The notes: generated by a model from the sequence alone, not told the origin. DNA of 64,000 nucleotides from Timema cristinae (GCA_039000515.1 JBCFYV010000100.1:51984587-52048586), one strand, 5' to 3'. Counted from the first letter of the stretch, positions 21,440 through 32,457 are shown. Program-made: numbers and translations.

Positions 21440-21523
21440 TTTTTAGAGCCACCGGTTTGGGTTGTAAGCATATGTACTTATTACGTTAGTGTGTTGGGGA
21501 CAAAGATGGCTGAATTTAGAGGA
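21440..21523 (-). repeat. SINE-C tail and partial body
   Basis: TTTGGGTTGTAAGCATATGT, then ACTTATTACGTTAGTGTG and TGAATTTAGAGGAAG match the 3' part of SINE-C on the minus strand. The fragment ends where the TAM element begins. Confidence 0.65.
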
Positions 21524-21683
21524 AGTAGCCCCGTGGCTTCTTTGGTGCTGAATTGTGACAGCCGCTAAACACATGTTTTTTGCAGATCATATGGCTCGGC
21601 GTAGGGATACATAATTTGGTCTGGTAACTTTTTAAAGCCGTCAGCTGTGAGCTGTCAGCACCAAAGAAGCCATGGGGCTACTA
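21524..21683. mobile_element. TAM MITE copy, internally deleted
   Basis: Ends AGTAGCCCCGTGGCTTCTTT and GCCATGGGGCTACTA are inverted repeats of each other. Right flank is TA; left end lacks the first base. Shorter than the other two copies (160 versus about 220 bp), with GCTAAACACATGTTTTTTGC in the middle. No coding. Confidence 0.85.
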
Positions 21684-21755
21684 TACATACGAGATGGTTT
21701 CATCAAAACGTTCTACCTTTAAAATAACCTTTCCATTCGTTTCTTTTAGAATCGT

Positions 21756-22050
21756 ATTTATTTGAGATATTTAACTTGCACTTTCTGAACTGAGTGATAG
21801 CACAGGAGAATTTCTATGAGCGAGAGCGAAAGGGCCTACCAATTTTGCCGGGAAAGGTATTTCCGCATACTTTCCATGGTTCTTTTTAAATGTCCATACT
21901 AGACATTGAATCAATGGCTTTACCCCGAAGGAAATTGTGCTACTGATTTTTTTTATCGGATCAAGAAAAATACGTCAATCTTAGGCTGGGTTTGAACCCA
22001 AGAGAATCGAATCTTGAGAAAAAAACTTTACCTCAAGACCACAGAGGTCA
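21756..22050 (-). repeat. SINE-D copy, near full length
   Basis: Beta-tail complement TGCACTTTCTGAACTGAG, body TTTTGCCGGGAAAGGTATTT, B-box complement GGGTTTGAACCCAAG, head CTCAAGACCACAGAGGTCA. Confidence 0.85.
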
Positions 22051-22438
22051 ATTTCTATTAGATTAAACAGTTAATAATATTGGTATTAAATTTGTTAATA
22101 ACAATTTAAAAAAAATAGTGCATGATAAATTCAGAATAATTAAAAACCAAAAAAGTACCAAATTGGATCAAACTAAACATTTTCAGCATAATTCTCTGGT
22201 TGCATTTAACCTCCCAAGAGAGAAAATAAATAAATGAAGAACAAAATGTTTATCAAGCTTTGTATATTTCAAGGATAGACATTCAAATTGGCCACAAACC
22301 TGGTAATAGATCTGTCTTATATCAGTCCGCAGAAAAACACATTTATGTTGACAGTGAAACAGTTCATATGGACGCTCTGCCCTCTTTATTAACCAACAAG
22401 ACCTTATCTCCTAGTTACTGATTTAACAAACTGAATTC
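22051..22438. other. Unique AT-rich stretch
   Basis: No gene or repeat family recognised. Confidence 0.4.
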
Positions 22439-22620
22439 GCAAGGTCTAACGCGCTAACCTCGCAGCAGATTAGACTACCGATGACGGGGAGATCGAGGTT
22501 CGAATCTCAGCCGGGTGTAATTAAGTTTTTTTACTAATTTTTTTCCCATGCAAATGTGGGTACTCTTTCTATTAATATAAGCTAACCTACTTAATTCCTA
22601 AAAAACATTGACGTAATTAG

Positions 22621-23305
22621 TAGGGATGTCAAACTCGATTCTTCTATACCCTCGATTCTTAATGGTATCAAATTAAAATTAATCAATATTAGCACCGCGT
22701 CTTACTACCCGTTCGGGTTATACGCTTTAAGTACTAATTACGATAATAGATTAGGAATTGGGAAGGTCGAATTAGAGGAAGTGAACCCGAATTTGCGTGA
22801 AGGGAGAGTGGAAAACTATTTAGGAAAAACCACCCCCAGTTCATCCGACCGAGATTCGAACCTCGATCTCCCCGTCCTCAGCAATCGAGCTCAACACGTC
22901 TAGTGCGTTAGCCAATCACGCCACCGAGGTGGGTCTTAATGGTATCGAAAGAATCGATAATCGATCTTATTATCACAATTTTCGATATTTCCCATTCTTA
23001 GCTCTCAATGAAAGTAGCTACTGCACAACAAAGCGAAACAGAAAAATCCAGAATGAGTATTAATTGATTATTTCTATACCTGTTTATTTGCTGTTAATTG
23101 CTCTATAATCTGGTTCAATTAATTACTCAATTAGGTGAAAAGGCTTGTTATGTTTTTAGTTTTTTTAATATGCTATGAAGTTGAATAAATATGTTTATAT
23201 AAAATGAGGTCATAAAAATAATGAAATAGGAAATTTTCAAGAATCGAAAAATTGAGGTTGATCTTAAGAATTGGAATAAGAAAAACGGGTATCGTAACAT
23301 CTCTA
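22621..23305. mobile_element. hAT-like non-autonomous element
   Basis: Ends TAGGGATGTCAAAC and, on the complement, TAGAGATGTTACGA. Flanked by an 8-bp duplication GTAATTAG / GTAATTTG with one mismatch, as for hAT transposons. AATCGATAATCGAT-type motifs lie near the ends. No transposase reading frame. A SINE-A later inserted at 22670-22933. Confidence 0.8.
22670..22933 (-). repeat. SINE-A inside the hAT-like element
   Basis: TCTTAATGGTATC flanks it (22657-22669 and 22934-22946). Its tail is not TTA repeat but AATTAAAATTAATCAATATT, followed by the alpha-tail complement, A body, B-box complement ATTCGAACCTCG and head CACGCCACCGAGGTGGG. Confidence 0.95.
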
Positions 23306-23357
23306 GTAATTTGTACATAAACGTACAGCCCAAACGGGTAGTAAGACGCGGTGCTAA

Positions 23358-23823
23358 AACAAAAAATGCTACATTATAATATAAACATATATATTATATA
23401 GACGTGTTGTATTTCTCCCTGGAGTTAAGGCCTATGTTCTTGGTATAGAGACTGACGTAATCAAAAGCATACACCAGACACACATGTGTGTAAAGAGCAC
23501 ACTCATGTGTGTGGTGAAATAAAGAAATGGCAGTTTAGTGTGGGTGAATCCTATTAAAAAAAAACATACAAACCGGAGCCGGTTTTCTCGATTGTAAGGA
23601 AGTCGTAAAAACCCTCGTGTGAGATAAGTATCCAATGGAGTGACTGACCGACTACTGGCTCTAAATATTATCAAAAGATCCGTGGTTTACTGGAATCACT
23701 CAGTTTAAAATTCGTACCAGTCAAGACGCGGAACTATATATTTTTAGAAAAGTAAACAAACCTCTTCCCATCTTTAAACCTTCTCCCCCCCCTTTTTTTT
23801 TCACTCAACAGATAACTTATTTC
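23358..23823. other. Unique stretch
   Basis: Contains a short inverted pair ACACATGTGTGT / ACTCATGTGTGTGG near 23479-23512 and a C run followed by a T run at 23784-23801. No gene recognised. Confidence 0.4.
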
Positions 23824-24294
23824 TTAAGGCCTTTGACCCTGTGAAGTGCCAGTCTAAAACCTATTTTGTGAAATGGTGAGTGAAAGGCGTGGCGTGGCTT
23901 CATAACCGACCAAAGTATCCTTCCGCGCCAACAAGAATAAATGGATTACGGAAACCGTAGATGGCGCTGACTACCGGACAGGTCTTGCGGAAAAATCAAA
24001 CGTTTGTAAATATCAGTTTTCTCGAGAACGAGTGAAATTTTTATGTTAATATTTTCAACACCCCTTCTTAGATAATATATAAATGTTTATTAATTGTTAC
24101 ATTTTCTTATTTTTTGTTATAAAGCCTGCAGTTTCTTATTGGAAATTGTCAATTTTATCGATATTTAATCACTGTTAAAATTATAAAGTAGATGTGTATA
24201 TAAAAAGTATAACTTAATCAACATGCATCTATTCTTGAACAAACCATTCCCGATTTTTTTTTTTTTTTTTTTTTTTTTTTGCAAAACAACAATG
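23824..24294. repeat. Repeat F, copy 1
   Basis: About 430 bp (excluding a poly-T expansion at 24254-24281) shared with 47327-47760 in the same orientation: TATCCTTCCGCGCCAACAA, ACCGTAGATGGCGCT, TATGTTAATATTTTCAACAC and AGTATAACTTAATCAACATG all recur. No terminal inverted repeats and no tRNA boxes were found; class unknown. Confidence 0.85.
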
Positions 24295-24400
24295 ACCTTT
24301 TTTTTAATGTTTCAAGTCTCTTCCACGAAAATGTGTGAACATTTCTTCTAAATTCTTTCTCCTTCCTCATAATTATAACTACATTCGGATAGCCAAGACG
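24295..24400 (+). repeat. SINE-C body fragment
   Basis: TGTTTCAAGTCTCTTCCACG, then AAAATGTGTGAAC and CTTTCTCCTTCCTCATAA match the middle of SINE-C. Head and tail not recognisable. Confidence 0.5.
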
Positions 24401-24782
24401 GAAATATTTAAAAAAATGAGACAAATCACCTATTTATTCTAGTGTAGTAAAAATTGTTGCAGCAGCAGTACATGTGTCTCGGCGTACGTACACATAAATT
24501 TAAAATAAAGTTACAGATAGTAAAGAGATAAAGGGCAAAATGGCATTGCTAACCACTTTTTAGTTTCAGAAGGTCATGAACGTAGACATCCATAAAAAAA
24601 ATACAGAAATCGATTTTTTACGATCACAATACTTTCTCACTGCACGTGGTCACGAGGACACAGACATTCACTAATTATTTCTAAACCTTTAGTCAAAAAT
24701 TAATAGCACTGAAAACACTTTTTTTTTATAAACTACTATAGACGTATGATACAGGACTAAAAAAACCCCACGCAACCCGTAT
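24401..24782. other. Unique AT-rich stretch
   Basis: No gene or repeat recognised. Confidence 0.4.
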
Positions 24783-25012
24783 GTGTGGTCACGCGGATTA
24801 ATTATCAGGCACATCTAATTTAGTTTCCTGATGACGTAGAGATCAAGGATCAAGTCTCAACAGGGTGAACCAAGATTATTATTTTTTTCATCCTTAAGAT
24901 TCCCGCTCTCCTCAAACTTCATTGCTGGTACATTTTCCTTTAAATCATACCTTCCGCATTCCTGGCCAATTAACGTATATAAAATGCGCACGTGCGGATT
25001 AGTAACTTAATA
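24783..25012 (+). repeat. SINE-C copy, strongly decayed
   Basis: GTTTCCTGATGACGTAGAGA and AAGGATCAAGTCTCAACAGG correspond to the head around the B-box; TCCCGCTCTCCTCAAACTTC to the body; CGCACGTGCGGATTAGTAAC to a broken tail. Confidence 0.55.
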
Positions 25013-25102
25013 CAAGGTAGAAAAACGCCATCTGATGTTTTAATGACTGTTATATTGTTGTATTATTGACTCAGCAACACTACTTCTGGTATTATCTTTA
25101 GT

Positions 25103-25311
25103 TTTCTACCACCGCGTTTTACTACCTGTTCGGGTTATACGAATATGTACTTATTGCGCTAATGTGTTAGTGATGAGTAAAGTGGAGTTTTAGAATAATT
25201 ATAACTTAAAATCCAACCTAAGTACACCTGATCGAACCCCGATCTCCCCATTATCGGCAGTCTAGTCTACAGCGAAAGTAGCGTCTTAAACCATGCGGCC
25301 ACCGAAGCAGA
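25103..25311 (-). repeat. SINE-C copy
   Basis: TTTACTACCTGTTCGGGTTA at the left, a shortened body, ATCGAACCCCGATCTCCCCA with the B-box complement, and head AAACCATGCGGCCACCGAAG. Confidence 0.85.
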
Positions 25312-25898
25312 CTATCATCTATAACGACAACTACTTGCTAGTGAAACATAAGCAAGATAATTCATAAAACATGACATCAAATAAAAAATATTTTGATTTT
25401 CAAAGTGGCTGCAAATAAAACTTATACAACCCCCGACTTTTTCAAGTTATTTAAACTTTCCTCCCCCCCCCCCCTATCATTCTTGACTTTATATTTTTCC
25501 TTGTTGAACGAAGTGTCCTGGATGCAAAATTTAATCACTGATTTTTTCCTTGCCCTTCAGAAAACCATCGATAATTTTGGGGTTGAATACATAATTCCAA
25601 AAACTTTTTGGTGGGACCTTATGAAGGAAGACACCTAGGTACCAAGTCTTAGCCTCTTCAGTAAAATGGTTTCGGCTCTAGTAAAAAAAAAAGGTATCAC
25701 GAAAGTAACTTTTTTCTCTCATTTTATGTGGTCATGAAACGTAGATATTTATCCAGATATTGATTTTTTTTATTTGTTTTACGATAAAACTACATCTCTC
25801 TCCAAGGAGTCTAGGAGGAAGCAAAAAAAGTGTTATGTTTGGTACGATCTTTGATCCATTACAATTACAGACAGGAATCGGCCTTTGTGTAGTAGGTG

Positions 25899-25904
25899 CA
25901 CGCG

Positions 25905-25937
<33 letters not shown>
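25899..25937. repeat. Alternating CG/CA tract
   Basis: CGCGCGCGCGCG runs directly into about 13 CA dinucleotides, 39 bp of unbroken purine-pyrimidine alternation. Such tracts readily adopt Z-DNA. Confidence 0.95.
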
Positions 25938-26063
25938 CTAACCTAGATTCCTCAAGGTCACGCCAAGGTCGCACACGGGATAATTGCAAACGATTTAATC
26001 TCGGGCGTTTCATTAGTCGAAAACACAGTAATTACAACCCGAAGGGCAGTACGACGGGAGATC

Positions 26064-26283
26064 AGCTTCGGTGGCCCGTTGGTCTAGCGCGCTACTCTCG
26101 CAGTAGTCTAGACTTGCCGATGACGGGGAGATAGAGGTTCGAATTTAGGTCGGGTGTACTGAGGGTGGTTTTTTTTCCAAAATGTTTTTCCACTTTTCCT
26201 CACTCACATGTGGGTACACTCCCTTTATATAAACCTTCCTCGTTCCCTAACTCACCAGCGTAGTTAGTATATACATCGAATGT
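26064..26283 (+). repeat. SINE-C copy with well-kept head
   Basis: CTTCGGTGGCCCGTTGGTCT, TAGCGCGCTACTCTCGCAGT, and B-box GGTTCGAATT at 26136-26145 form the clearest C head in the window; the long stretch between A and B boxes suggests a class II (Leu/Ser-like) tRNA ancestor. The tail has decayed. Confidence 0.9.
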
Positions 26284-26727
26284 ATATTTATACTGATAGA
26301 AAGTACAAGAAAATGGACAGAAATATATTAAAATAAACAAAATTTGAACCTAATATCTTGATTTTGGTAGAATTTCCATCTGGGAGGTTTTTTTCTTACG
26401 AAAATACTGCTATAAAGAAAGATTCTTTGAAGACAAAAGGCCTTATATTCCCGGAATCTCCTACCATGTTCGATATCTCGACAAATAGCACTAGGTACGA
26501 CAGTGGCACTACCATGCGGCCAGATATGGTACCGTTTCAACAATTCCCCTTCTCTTTTTAGATAAAAAATAAATATAAAATTGAAGAAAATCGAAGGAGG
26601 ACAGGGTTGTAAAACCTGGAAGGGCTTACCGGCTCAAGGTTGCACAAAGTTATCTACAGTCAAAACTAGCTATACCTTAACGAGGACTTTAAAAATCGTT
26701 AACCTGACATTCATAAACATCTTATTC
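26284..26727. other. Unique stretch
   Basis: Nothing recognised. Two overlapping open frames of about 70 codons lie on opposite strands at 26328-26561 without supporting features. Confidence 0.35.
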
Positions 26728-26800
26728 AAAAGGTCGACCTCAGTTGGGTTTGAACCCATGAGAATCTGGTCAGACAAACGTTTTTCCAAGGTTGACATAC
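26728..26800 (-). repeat. SINE-D head fragment
   Basis: GTCGACCTCAGTTGGGTTTG then AACCCATGAGAATCTGG matches the B-box side of D heads. The body and beta tail are absent. Confidence 0.5.
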
Positions 26801-26847
26801 TGTTTAGTAGCGATTACAAAATATACTATTTGTTGAAATATGTCATA

Positions 26848-27340
26848 CTAGATAGCTGTTGCCCGCGGCTTTGCTCGCGTGGAAGTTGATTATATACAAA
26901 TACGAAAATATACATATGTATTTACAGATTAATTTAAAATATTACGTTACGTTGATGACCATAACTTGACCTCAGATCAAAAATAATGCAAGTCCGATAC
27001 AAACTTTCACCCCCTTTTTCATCCCTTATTAAATAAAATTTCCAAAATTCCTGAAACACGTATTTATTTGTTTTACGTCAATAACCGAAATACAAAATTT
27101 TGTTTATGTAACTTTCAAAATGACGGACTTTCATACATATTATCATACATATTATCATCCCCTATTTTGACCCCTTTGGGGTGGAATTTTCTAAAATCCT
27201 TACTTAGTGGGTGCCTACATAACAAAATGAATATACAGTCCGAATTTCATGCTTGTAGCCTTGATAGTTTGCGCTCGGCGATGATGGATCAGTCAGTCAG
27301 TCAGTCAGTCAGTCAGGACATGTAATTTTATAAGTATAGA
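26848..27340 (-). mobile_element. HEL1 non-autonomous Helitron
   Basis: Minus-strand copy: CTAG at 26848-26851 preceded by A, and GA at 27339-27340 followed by T, so the element lies between A and T as expected. The 3' hairpin (CGCG, loop, CGCG) is kept. A TCAG tetranucleotide has expanded to about seven units at 27288-27316. Internal sequence matches 4129-4606 closely. Confidence 0.9.
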
Positions 27341-27843
27341 TTTAGTGAGATATTTCCAATTTGTTCATGATACATCGTTAGTTTTCTTCTTACTTGGAAA
27401 TGTTCCCAAGATGCAAAGATTATCGTGCGTGTCAAAGAGTCGAAGAAAAGACTTTCATCTTAGATATTTCCTATCTTGGCCCTCCCCTAGATCGAGAGCA
27501 TGGGAACACACATGCTCATAGTGTCACACACGGTAACCTTGATTCACCGTCCATCCAGTAAAAAAAGGGCCTATCTGCCGGTAACGCCGCGACCATCGCT
27601 TAAGTCCATATCACACGACACTAGCTCGTACTTGAAATCCAGTGTGCTAGCTAGCACTAGCTAGCACGTCATCATCTAGCGTCGTGTGAATCAGAAAAAG
27701 TATACTGGTTCTGCCACTTGGTACTGGCTACCATACTAGTTGTGAGGATAGAACACGTGCTATTTTCGTACTAGTTTCGACACTAGTCTGTGTAATTCAA
27801 CCAATCATGCGCGCTGAGACTGTTTTGTAGAGAAATGATATAA

Positions 27844-27957
27844 ATGACGCCAACATGGTCATCGGATGTGATTTTGTTGTTGGCAGAAAATTATTCTAAA
27901 CATCCTTGTTTATATAATACCAAATTGGCACAGTATGACAATATATTTAATATATAA
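27844..27957 (+). pseudogene. MADF-domain N-terminal remnant
   Basis: A 37-residue frame starting MTPTWSSDVILLLAENYSKH and continuing PCLYNTKLAQYDN before a stop. The pattern W-(x)n-LLL-(x)4-Y-(x)2-HPCLYN-(x)n-Y is that of the first half of a MADF domain, the DNA-binding accessory protein of Harbinger transposons. The rest of the domain is gone, replaced by an AT-repeat. Recognition is by eye; no alignment was run. Confidence 0.6.
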
Positions 27958-28276
27958 TATATATATATATATATATATAAATTTAATTTAAAACATGTCA
28001 TCTAAAAACGACAAACTGTGTTCCAGACCCAATTTTAATCTAAATAAACTTGATAGCATGCCAACCTTGGGCGTTTTTTTTTTTTTTTTTTTTTTAGAAT
28101 ATAAAGTGTGCGTAGGCCTAAAAAAGAACATTTGTTTATCAAGAATACTGTACTTGGACACCCATGGGCTTAGGGGCCTCTGACCACAATGTAAATAAAT
28201 GAATACAAATTTAGAGAGATACTAAACGTTTGTGTCACCCCGAATGTATATTACCTAACCTCCGACTGTATCATAT

Positions 28277-28440
28277 TTAGCATCCTGCGACCATTATTTC
28301 GTCTTTCCCAACCAGTCCCGTGTCTATATTCTTTTTCCTACGCAACCTCTCATAATTTTCAATATCTTTATTAGTAATTAATGCAGCTGCTGCACCCAAA
28401 ATTAATCTCTGACGTTCGATAAATATTTGCACTAGAACCT
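28277..28440 (-). pseudogene. Short remnant of a second Harbinger ORF
   Basis: A minus-strand frame reads FIERQRLILGAAAALITNKD, then IENYERLRRKKNIDTGLVGK and a short tail before a stop. The hydrophobic stretch followed by a basic RLRRKK segment is compatible with the N-terminal part of Harbinger nucleases. No DDE catalytic residues remain. It could instead be unrelated spacer. Confidence 0.4.
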
Positions 28441-28569
28441 AGTACCAAACTAGCAGCGTGTGAATACTATAGTCCCGTTTCCATTGTACTAGCTAGTATA
28501 CAGATATCTAGGTGCTAGCTAGCACACTTGATTTCTAGTACAAGCAAGTATCGTGTGATACGGGCTTTA

Positions 28570-29045
28570 TATGTGGACCAGTCCGTCCACTTCATCGCCC
28601 CAGTTTAGTGGTCAACCTTGAAGGTTAATTCTGATATGATATTAAATTACTTCTGATAAATCGCACGACATAAATACCCTTGTATATGCCAGAATGACAT
28701 TGAATCTTCTTAAGTCACCGTGAGTGGGGAATTTTTCATTACTGAAAATTGTCCTATAATCTTAATAGAGCAGAACCATATAGGAATGTATCTTTTAATA
28801 TATCTTGATAGGTAAAAAAGGAAAAAAAAAACAAATAGTAATTTACATGCAAGAAATAAATCATAACAGTTAGGTCACCTAGTCCAAAGAAACATGGCCA
28901 ACGCCTCTCACGGTCAAATGCTGAAGGAAGTTAAGAAATGGCGCGATTTCTACAAGGCTTTTGTTTCATCGTAAGTTAAGTCCAAGGATTAGTTATGGAC
29001 ATCATATCCTTCATTGTTACGACTTAGGAGTATAGAGAAAGTGAG
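28570..29045. other. Unique stretch
   Basis: No gene or repeat recognised. Confidence 0.4.
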
Positions 29046-29362
29046 TTAAGGGCAATTTTTTTTTTTAATATGTAGCAAAAGTTTTTTGGGTCAAAATAAT
29101 TAAAATATCACTCAAGTAGAATTATAAAAGTTTAATTTTCCTCAAACATTATATTAACAGTTGAATATCTGTCATGAGCATAGCAGAATTAGATTAGACA
29201 CTTTTTAAATTACAAGAAAAAGTTGTCATTAAATTCCAGGACACCATCTACAGATATTCAACAACTGTTGATATAACTGTTTGAAGAAAATTAAACTCTT
29301 ATGTTTCTACTGGAGAATTATAGTTCTTCTGACAAAAAAAAAGTTTTGGTCGTCACCTCAAC
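29046..29362. mobile_element. TFB foldback MITE copy
   Basis: Left TTAA at 29046-29049; arms meet around CATTATATTAACAGTTGAAT and ACAGATATTCAACAACTGTT. Right terminus mutated (CGTCACCTCAACC), with the TTAA lost. Confidence 0.75.
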
Positions 29363-29723
29363 CAGCCAACAGGTTTGTTTACTAAGATTTCGCTTCTAGA
29401 ATATTCAAGTAACGGGATGTATTTGTCCCTCATCTTTATACTTATTTTACTTAGAGAAGATTTTGCCTGGGTGGTCAATAGAGAGACAGAAGGGTGTTTC
29501 ACCACTCCCTCCCCCCTCCCCCCCGTGTAAATTAAATATTTAAATATTAATTATAGTATTACTTTGGATTATATTTGATTATACCTCTATTAATTGGTCA
29601 AAATATACAATATAATCTCAAAACTCAAACCAGTCGAAGGGCCAGAATCAGAACTCGAGGCTTGTTACGGGCCACAGCCAATAGAAACACGTTTGCTTCA
29701 AATTAATATAGTATTTTGTTTTA

Positions 29724-29958
29724 ATAGCACGTCTTACTACCCGTCCATACGGACTATGCATAATTTTAATCATGCCAGTTGGGAGGGTGAGGAAGTTATA
29801 ATTTAGAGGAAACGTAACCGCATTCGAATAAAGTGACTGTGGGAAAACAATCTAAGAAACACCACTCTCCGTATATTCAGCATGAATTTGAACCTTGACC
29901 TCTCTCGACAAGCTAGACCAGAAGAGCTTTATGTTTAATCCGCATGTCCACCAATGTA
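29724..29958 (-). repeat. SINE-C copy
   Basis: AGCACGTCTTACTACCCGTC at the left, B-box complement GAATTTGAACCTTGACC and head CGCATGTCCACCAATG at the right. Confidence 0.8.
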
Positions 29959-30135
29959 GTCCTAAATTATCTATTAGATACTTAGTATTTAAAATCATTA
30001 ATGTGTTTTTTTAGAATATAAAAAAAAACATATTCGCATTCGCTTCTGTGACCGCCGTATTCTATCATGCACGTGATATATTGTGATATATTTATCAGGT
30101 GATAGGTGAAAATAATTTGATGGTGGTGGCGGCTG

Positions 30136-30365
30136 TTTTTTTCTTTGACTCCAAAGTAAACCTAATTTGAACCTAAAATAAATAAAACCCTTTTCCTTTA
30201 TTCCAAAGTAAACCTAATTTGAACCTAAACTAAATAAAACCCTTTTTTTTCTTTTACTCCAAAATAAACCTAATTTGAACCTAAAATAAATAAAACCTTT
30301 TTTTTTCTTTTACTCCAAGTAAATCTAATTTGAACATAAAATAAAAAATGAAACCCTTTTTTTAA
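30136..30365. repeat. 52-56 bp minisatellite, 4 copies
   Basis: Unit: CTCCAAAGTAAACCTAATTT, GAACCTAAAATAAATAAAAC, then CC and a T-rich run of variable length. Spacing between CCAAA starts is 52, 56 and 56 bp; the variation lies in the T run. Confidence 0.9.
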
Positions 30366-31960
30366 AACAAGCCGTTGACTTTTATTAGTTTTGTATTTTC
30401 AACTAATATGAACTTTGCAGATTTAATATTTTTTTCACTCCTTTTTTTCCTATGTCTAAGTTGCAAATTAATGTTACCTACCATAGTGACGTGAGGTTTG
30501 TAAAAGTTTTTACTTAGCTAAAATATGAATATTTAACAAACTTTATTCTTAAGTACAGTCTGATTTCCATAAGAATAACAATGTAAAAACGAGGAACACA
30601 TTTTTTCTACAATGTTGGGATTTTTTTTCAATTGTATTTACATTCTTAGTCCGAATTAATGATGAAATTTTACAATATAGGGAAGTATTTATTATTGAAG
30701 GTTTATGACAAATTTTAGATGAACTTTATAACTAATAAATCAAATTAGATATATTTCTAGAATGAAAAATATCAGTGACAATAAATGTTGGTGGTCTAAC
30801 TATAAAAATCAGAGTTTAGCTAAGCTAGTTGAAAAAAATCTCTTGTGGCACTTGTAGGTGTTTATTAACTAAGAGGTATTTAACCCTAAAAAAAAAGTGA
30901 AAGCCACTGCATTAAACTGGAATTGAATTGGGCTTGCATGTACAGATAATTTCTATAGTTAAAACTAGGAATATTTCAACAAATTAAATAAAACAACAAA
31001 AAACAACCAAACACGACAAATAAATCAACCGGTCAGTCCTACCTGCTTCATACGAAACACAATCACTTAATTATTATTCACACTAACCTTTTAGGTATAC
31101 AACAAAAGAAAGGCCAGTTTATCCAAAAACCCATTTTTGTTGGGTTTTTTTTACTTTAAGATAAAATGGAAGAGGGGGGGAAATAGAAATAATTTATCCC
31201 CCCTCAAGGCAGAATGAAACCAAGAATGTATTTGTCCCGATGCAGAATAGATATTCAGGTAAACTATTGTCACAAGAAGCAGCAAATAGGGAGCAGGCAG
31301 AAAAAATTAACACTCCTTAGCTTTAATTATTAGGAAAGAGCCTGGGTGGGGTGATGATATGGATATCACGGATTGGCGTTCACGTTTTAAAAAGATTTTT
31401 AAGTTGAAAACCCACTGAAACCAAAGTAGCCATATCCAAGGGTGTATAAAAATAGCCGTATGTTTGTGCTCACTCAATATTAACATTTTTAAAAAACTAT
31501 TTACCTACGAAAACATAATTTTGTTTAAACCCCCCCCCCACCCCCCGGTTTTAATAAATAATTAGGGGTCACATTTTTTTTTTCAGAACGGTAATTGTTT
31601 TTAGTCCGGTACGATCGAAAAATGTGTCATCGACAGAACAGAGATATCAAATCAATGACTAACTTAACCTAGCCTAACCTAATCTAGCATAACCTCAACT
31701 ACCAACATTCCATCATACTATTAATTCTGAAACAGGACCGGTCAAAAAATAAACGTTATATACGTCCTCTTTTAAAGACTTCAGTTGCTAGTCTCGAGGA
31801 TTTGACTCACCGACGGGTGAAAAACACTCACGGTTTATTTTAGACAGATGCTAACGCCTCCGATTTTTCAAAAAGGCGCAACCAACATGCCACCATAAAA
31901 AAAATGTTTCCATTGGGGAAAGGAGGACGGGCAAGAGGTGCTGAAAATTCTTTAATTCCT
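30366..31960. other. Long unique AT-rich stretch
   Basis: The longest repeat-poor stretch of the window. Homopolymer runs of A, T and C (for example 31531-31547) and a telomere-like motif at 31661-31695 are the only features seen. No coding potential recognised. Confidence 0.45.
31661..31695. repeat. Degenerate CCTAA repeats
   Basis: AACCTAGCCTAACCTAATCT is a worn run of CCTAA units, the complement of the TTAGG telomere repeat of many arthropods. It is interstitial and short. Confidence 0.5.
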
Positions 31961-32277
31961 TAAGGCGAGTTTACATTGGTCCATTTGGATGACTCGCTGA
32001 AAAAATTAATAATGTAAACGTTACAATCATCTAAAGTGATCATCAAAGATGAACGCGGCCAACTTTTGATCATTGGTGATGAAACACAGAAGATGAGGCA
32101 TCAAAACTGAATAGTGTAAAAAAAATGTGCTTTTCTGTTGCTCTTCAATGAACGCCAATCTTCTTCATACATCACCTTGATGACTAGAGTAAACTAAACT
32201 CGATTCATTCAGTCACTTCACTCTCAGTGATTCATTAATGATGGTCATCCTAGATGATTAGTGTAAATTAACCTTTA
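31961..32277. mobile_element. Foldback element with 32-bp imperfect ends
   Basis: Left TAAGGCGAGTTTACATTGGT and right complement AAAGGTTAATTTACACTAAT align with about two thirds identity over 32 bp, ending in GGATGA on both sides. The inside is rich in GATGA/TCATC motifs. No target duplication is certain. Confidence 0.5.
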
Positions 32278-32457
32278 CTCAATGGCATTAGGATCTATAC
32301 AGTTCATTGTCGCACTTACAAAAGAACGTCCTCAAGACTCTCAACAAGAATTTTAAAATGGCTTTCCACGAAAATGGAAAAAAAAAAAAGTCCCTTTAGA
32401 GTGTTGATCAGATAAATCAAAGATCCAGGTTTGATTCACGTTTCCCAGGTTTGTTTA

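Larger units (their letters stand above)
22439..23357 (+). repeat. SINE-C, split by a hAT-like element
   Basis: Part one (22439-22620) has TCTAACGCGCTAACCTCGCA and B-box GGTTCGAATCTCAG and stops at GACGTAATTAG. Part two (23306-23357) resumes GTAATTTGTACATAAACG and carries the intact alpha tail AAACGGGTAGTAAGACGCGG. The gap is the hAT-like insertion. Confidence 0.9.
27603..28566. mobile_element. PIF/Harbinger deletion derivative
   Basis: Ends AGTCCATATCACACGACACT and, on the complement, AGCCCGTATCACACGATACT are inverted repeats that continue for about 60 bp, including GTGTGCTAGCTAGCAC on both sides. The 3-bp duplication TTA flanks it (27600-27602, 28567-28569), as in PIF/Harbinger. An AT dinucleotide tract lies at 27953-27981. 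Two convergent protein remnants lie inside, matching the two-gene layout of autonomous Harbinger elements. Confidence 0.85.
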
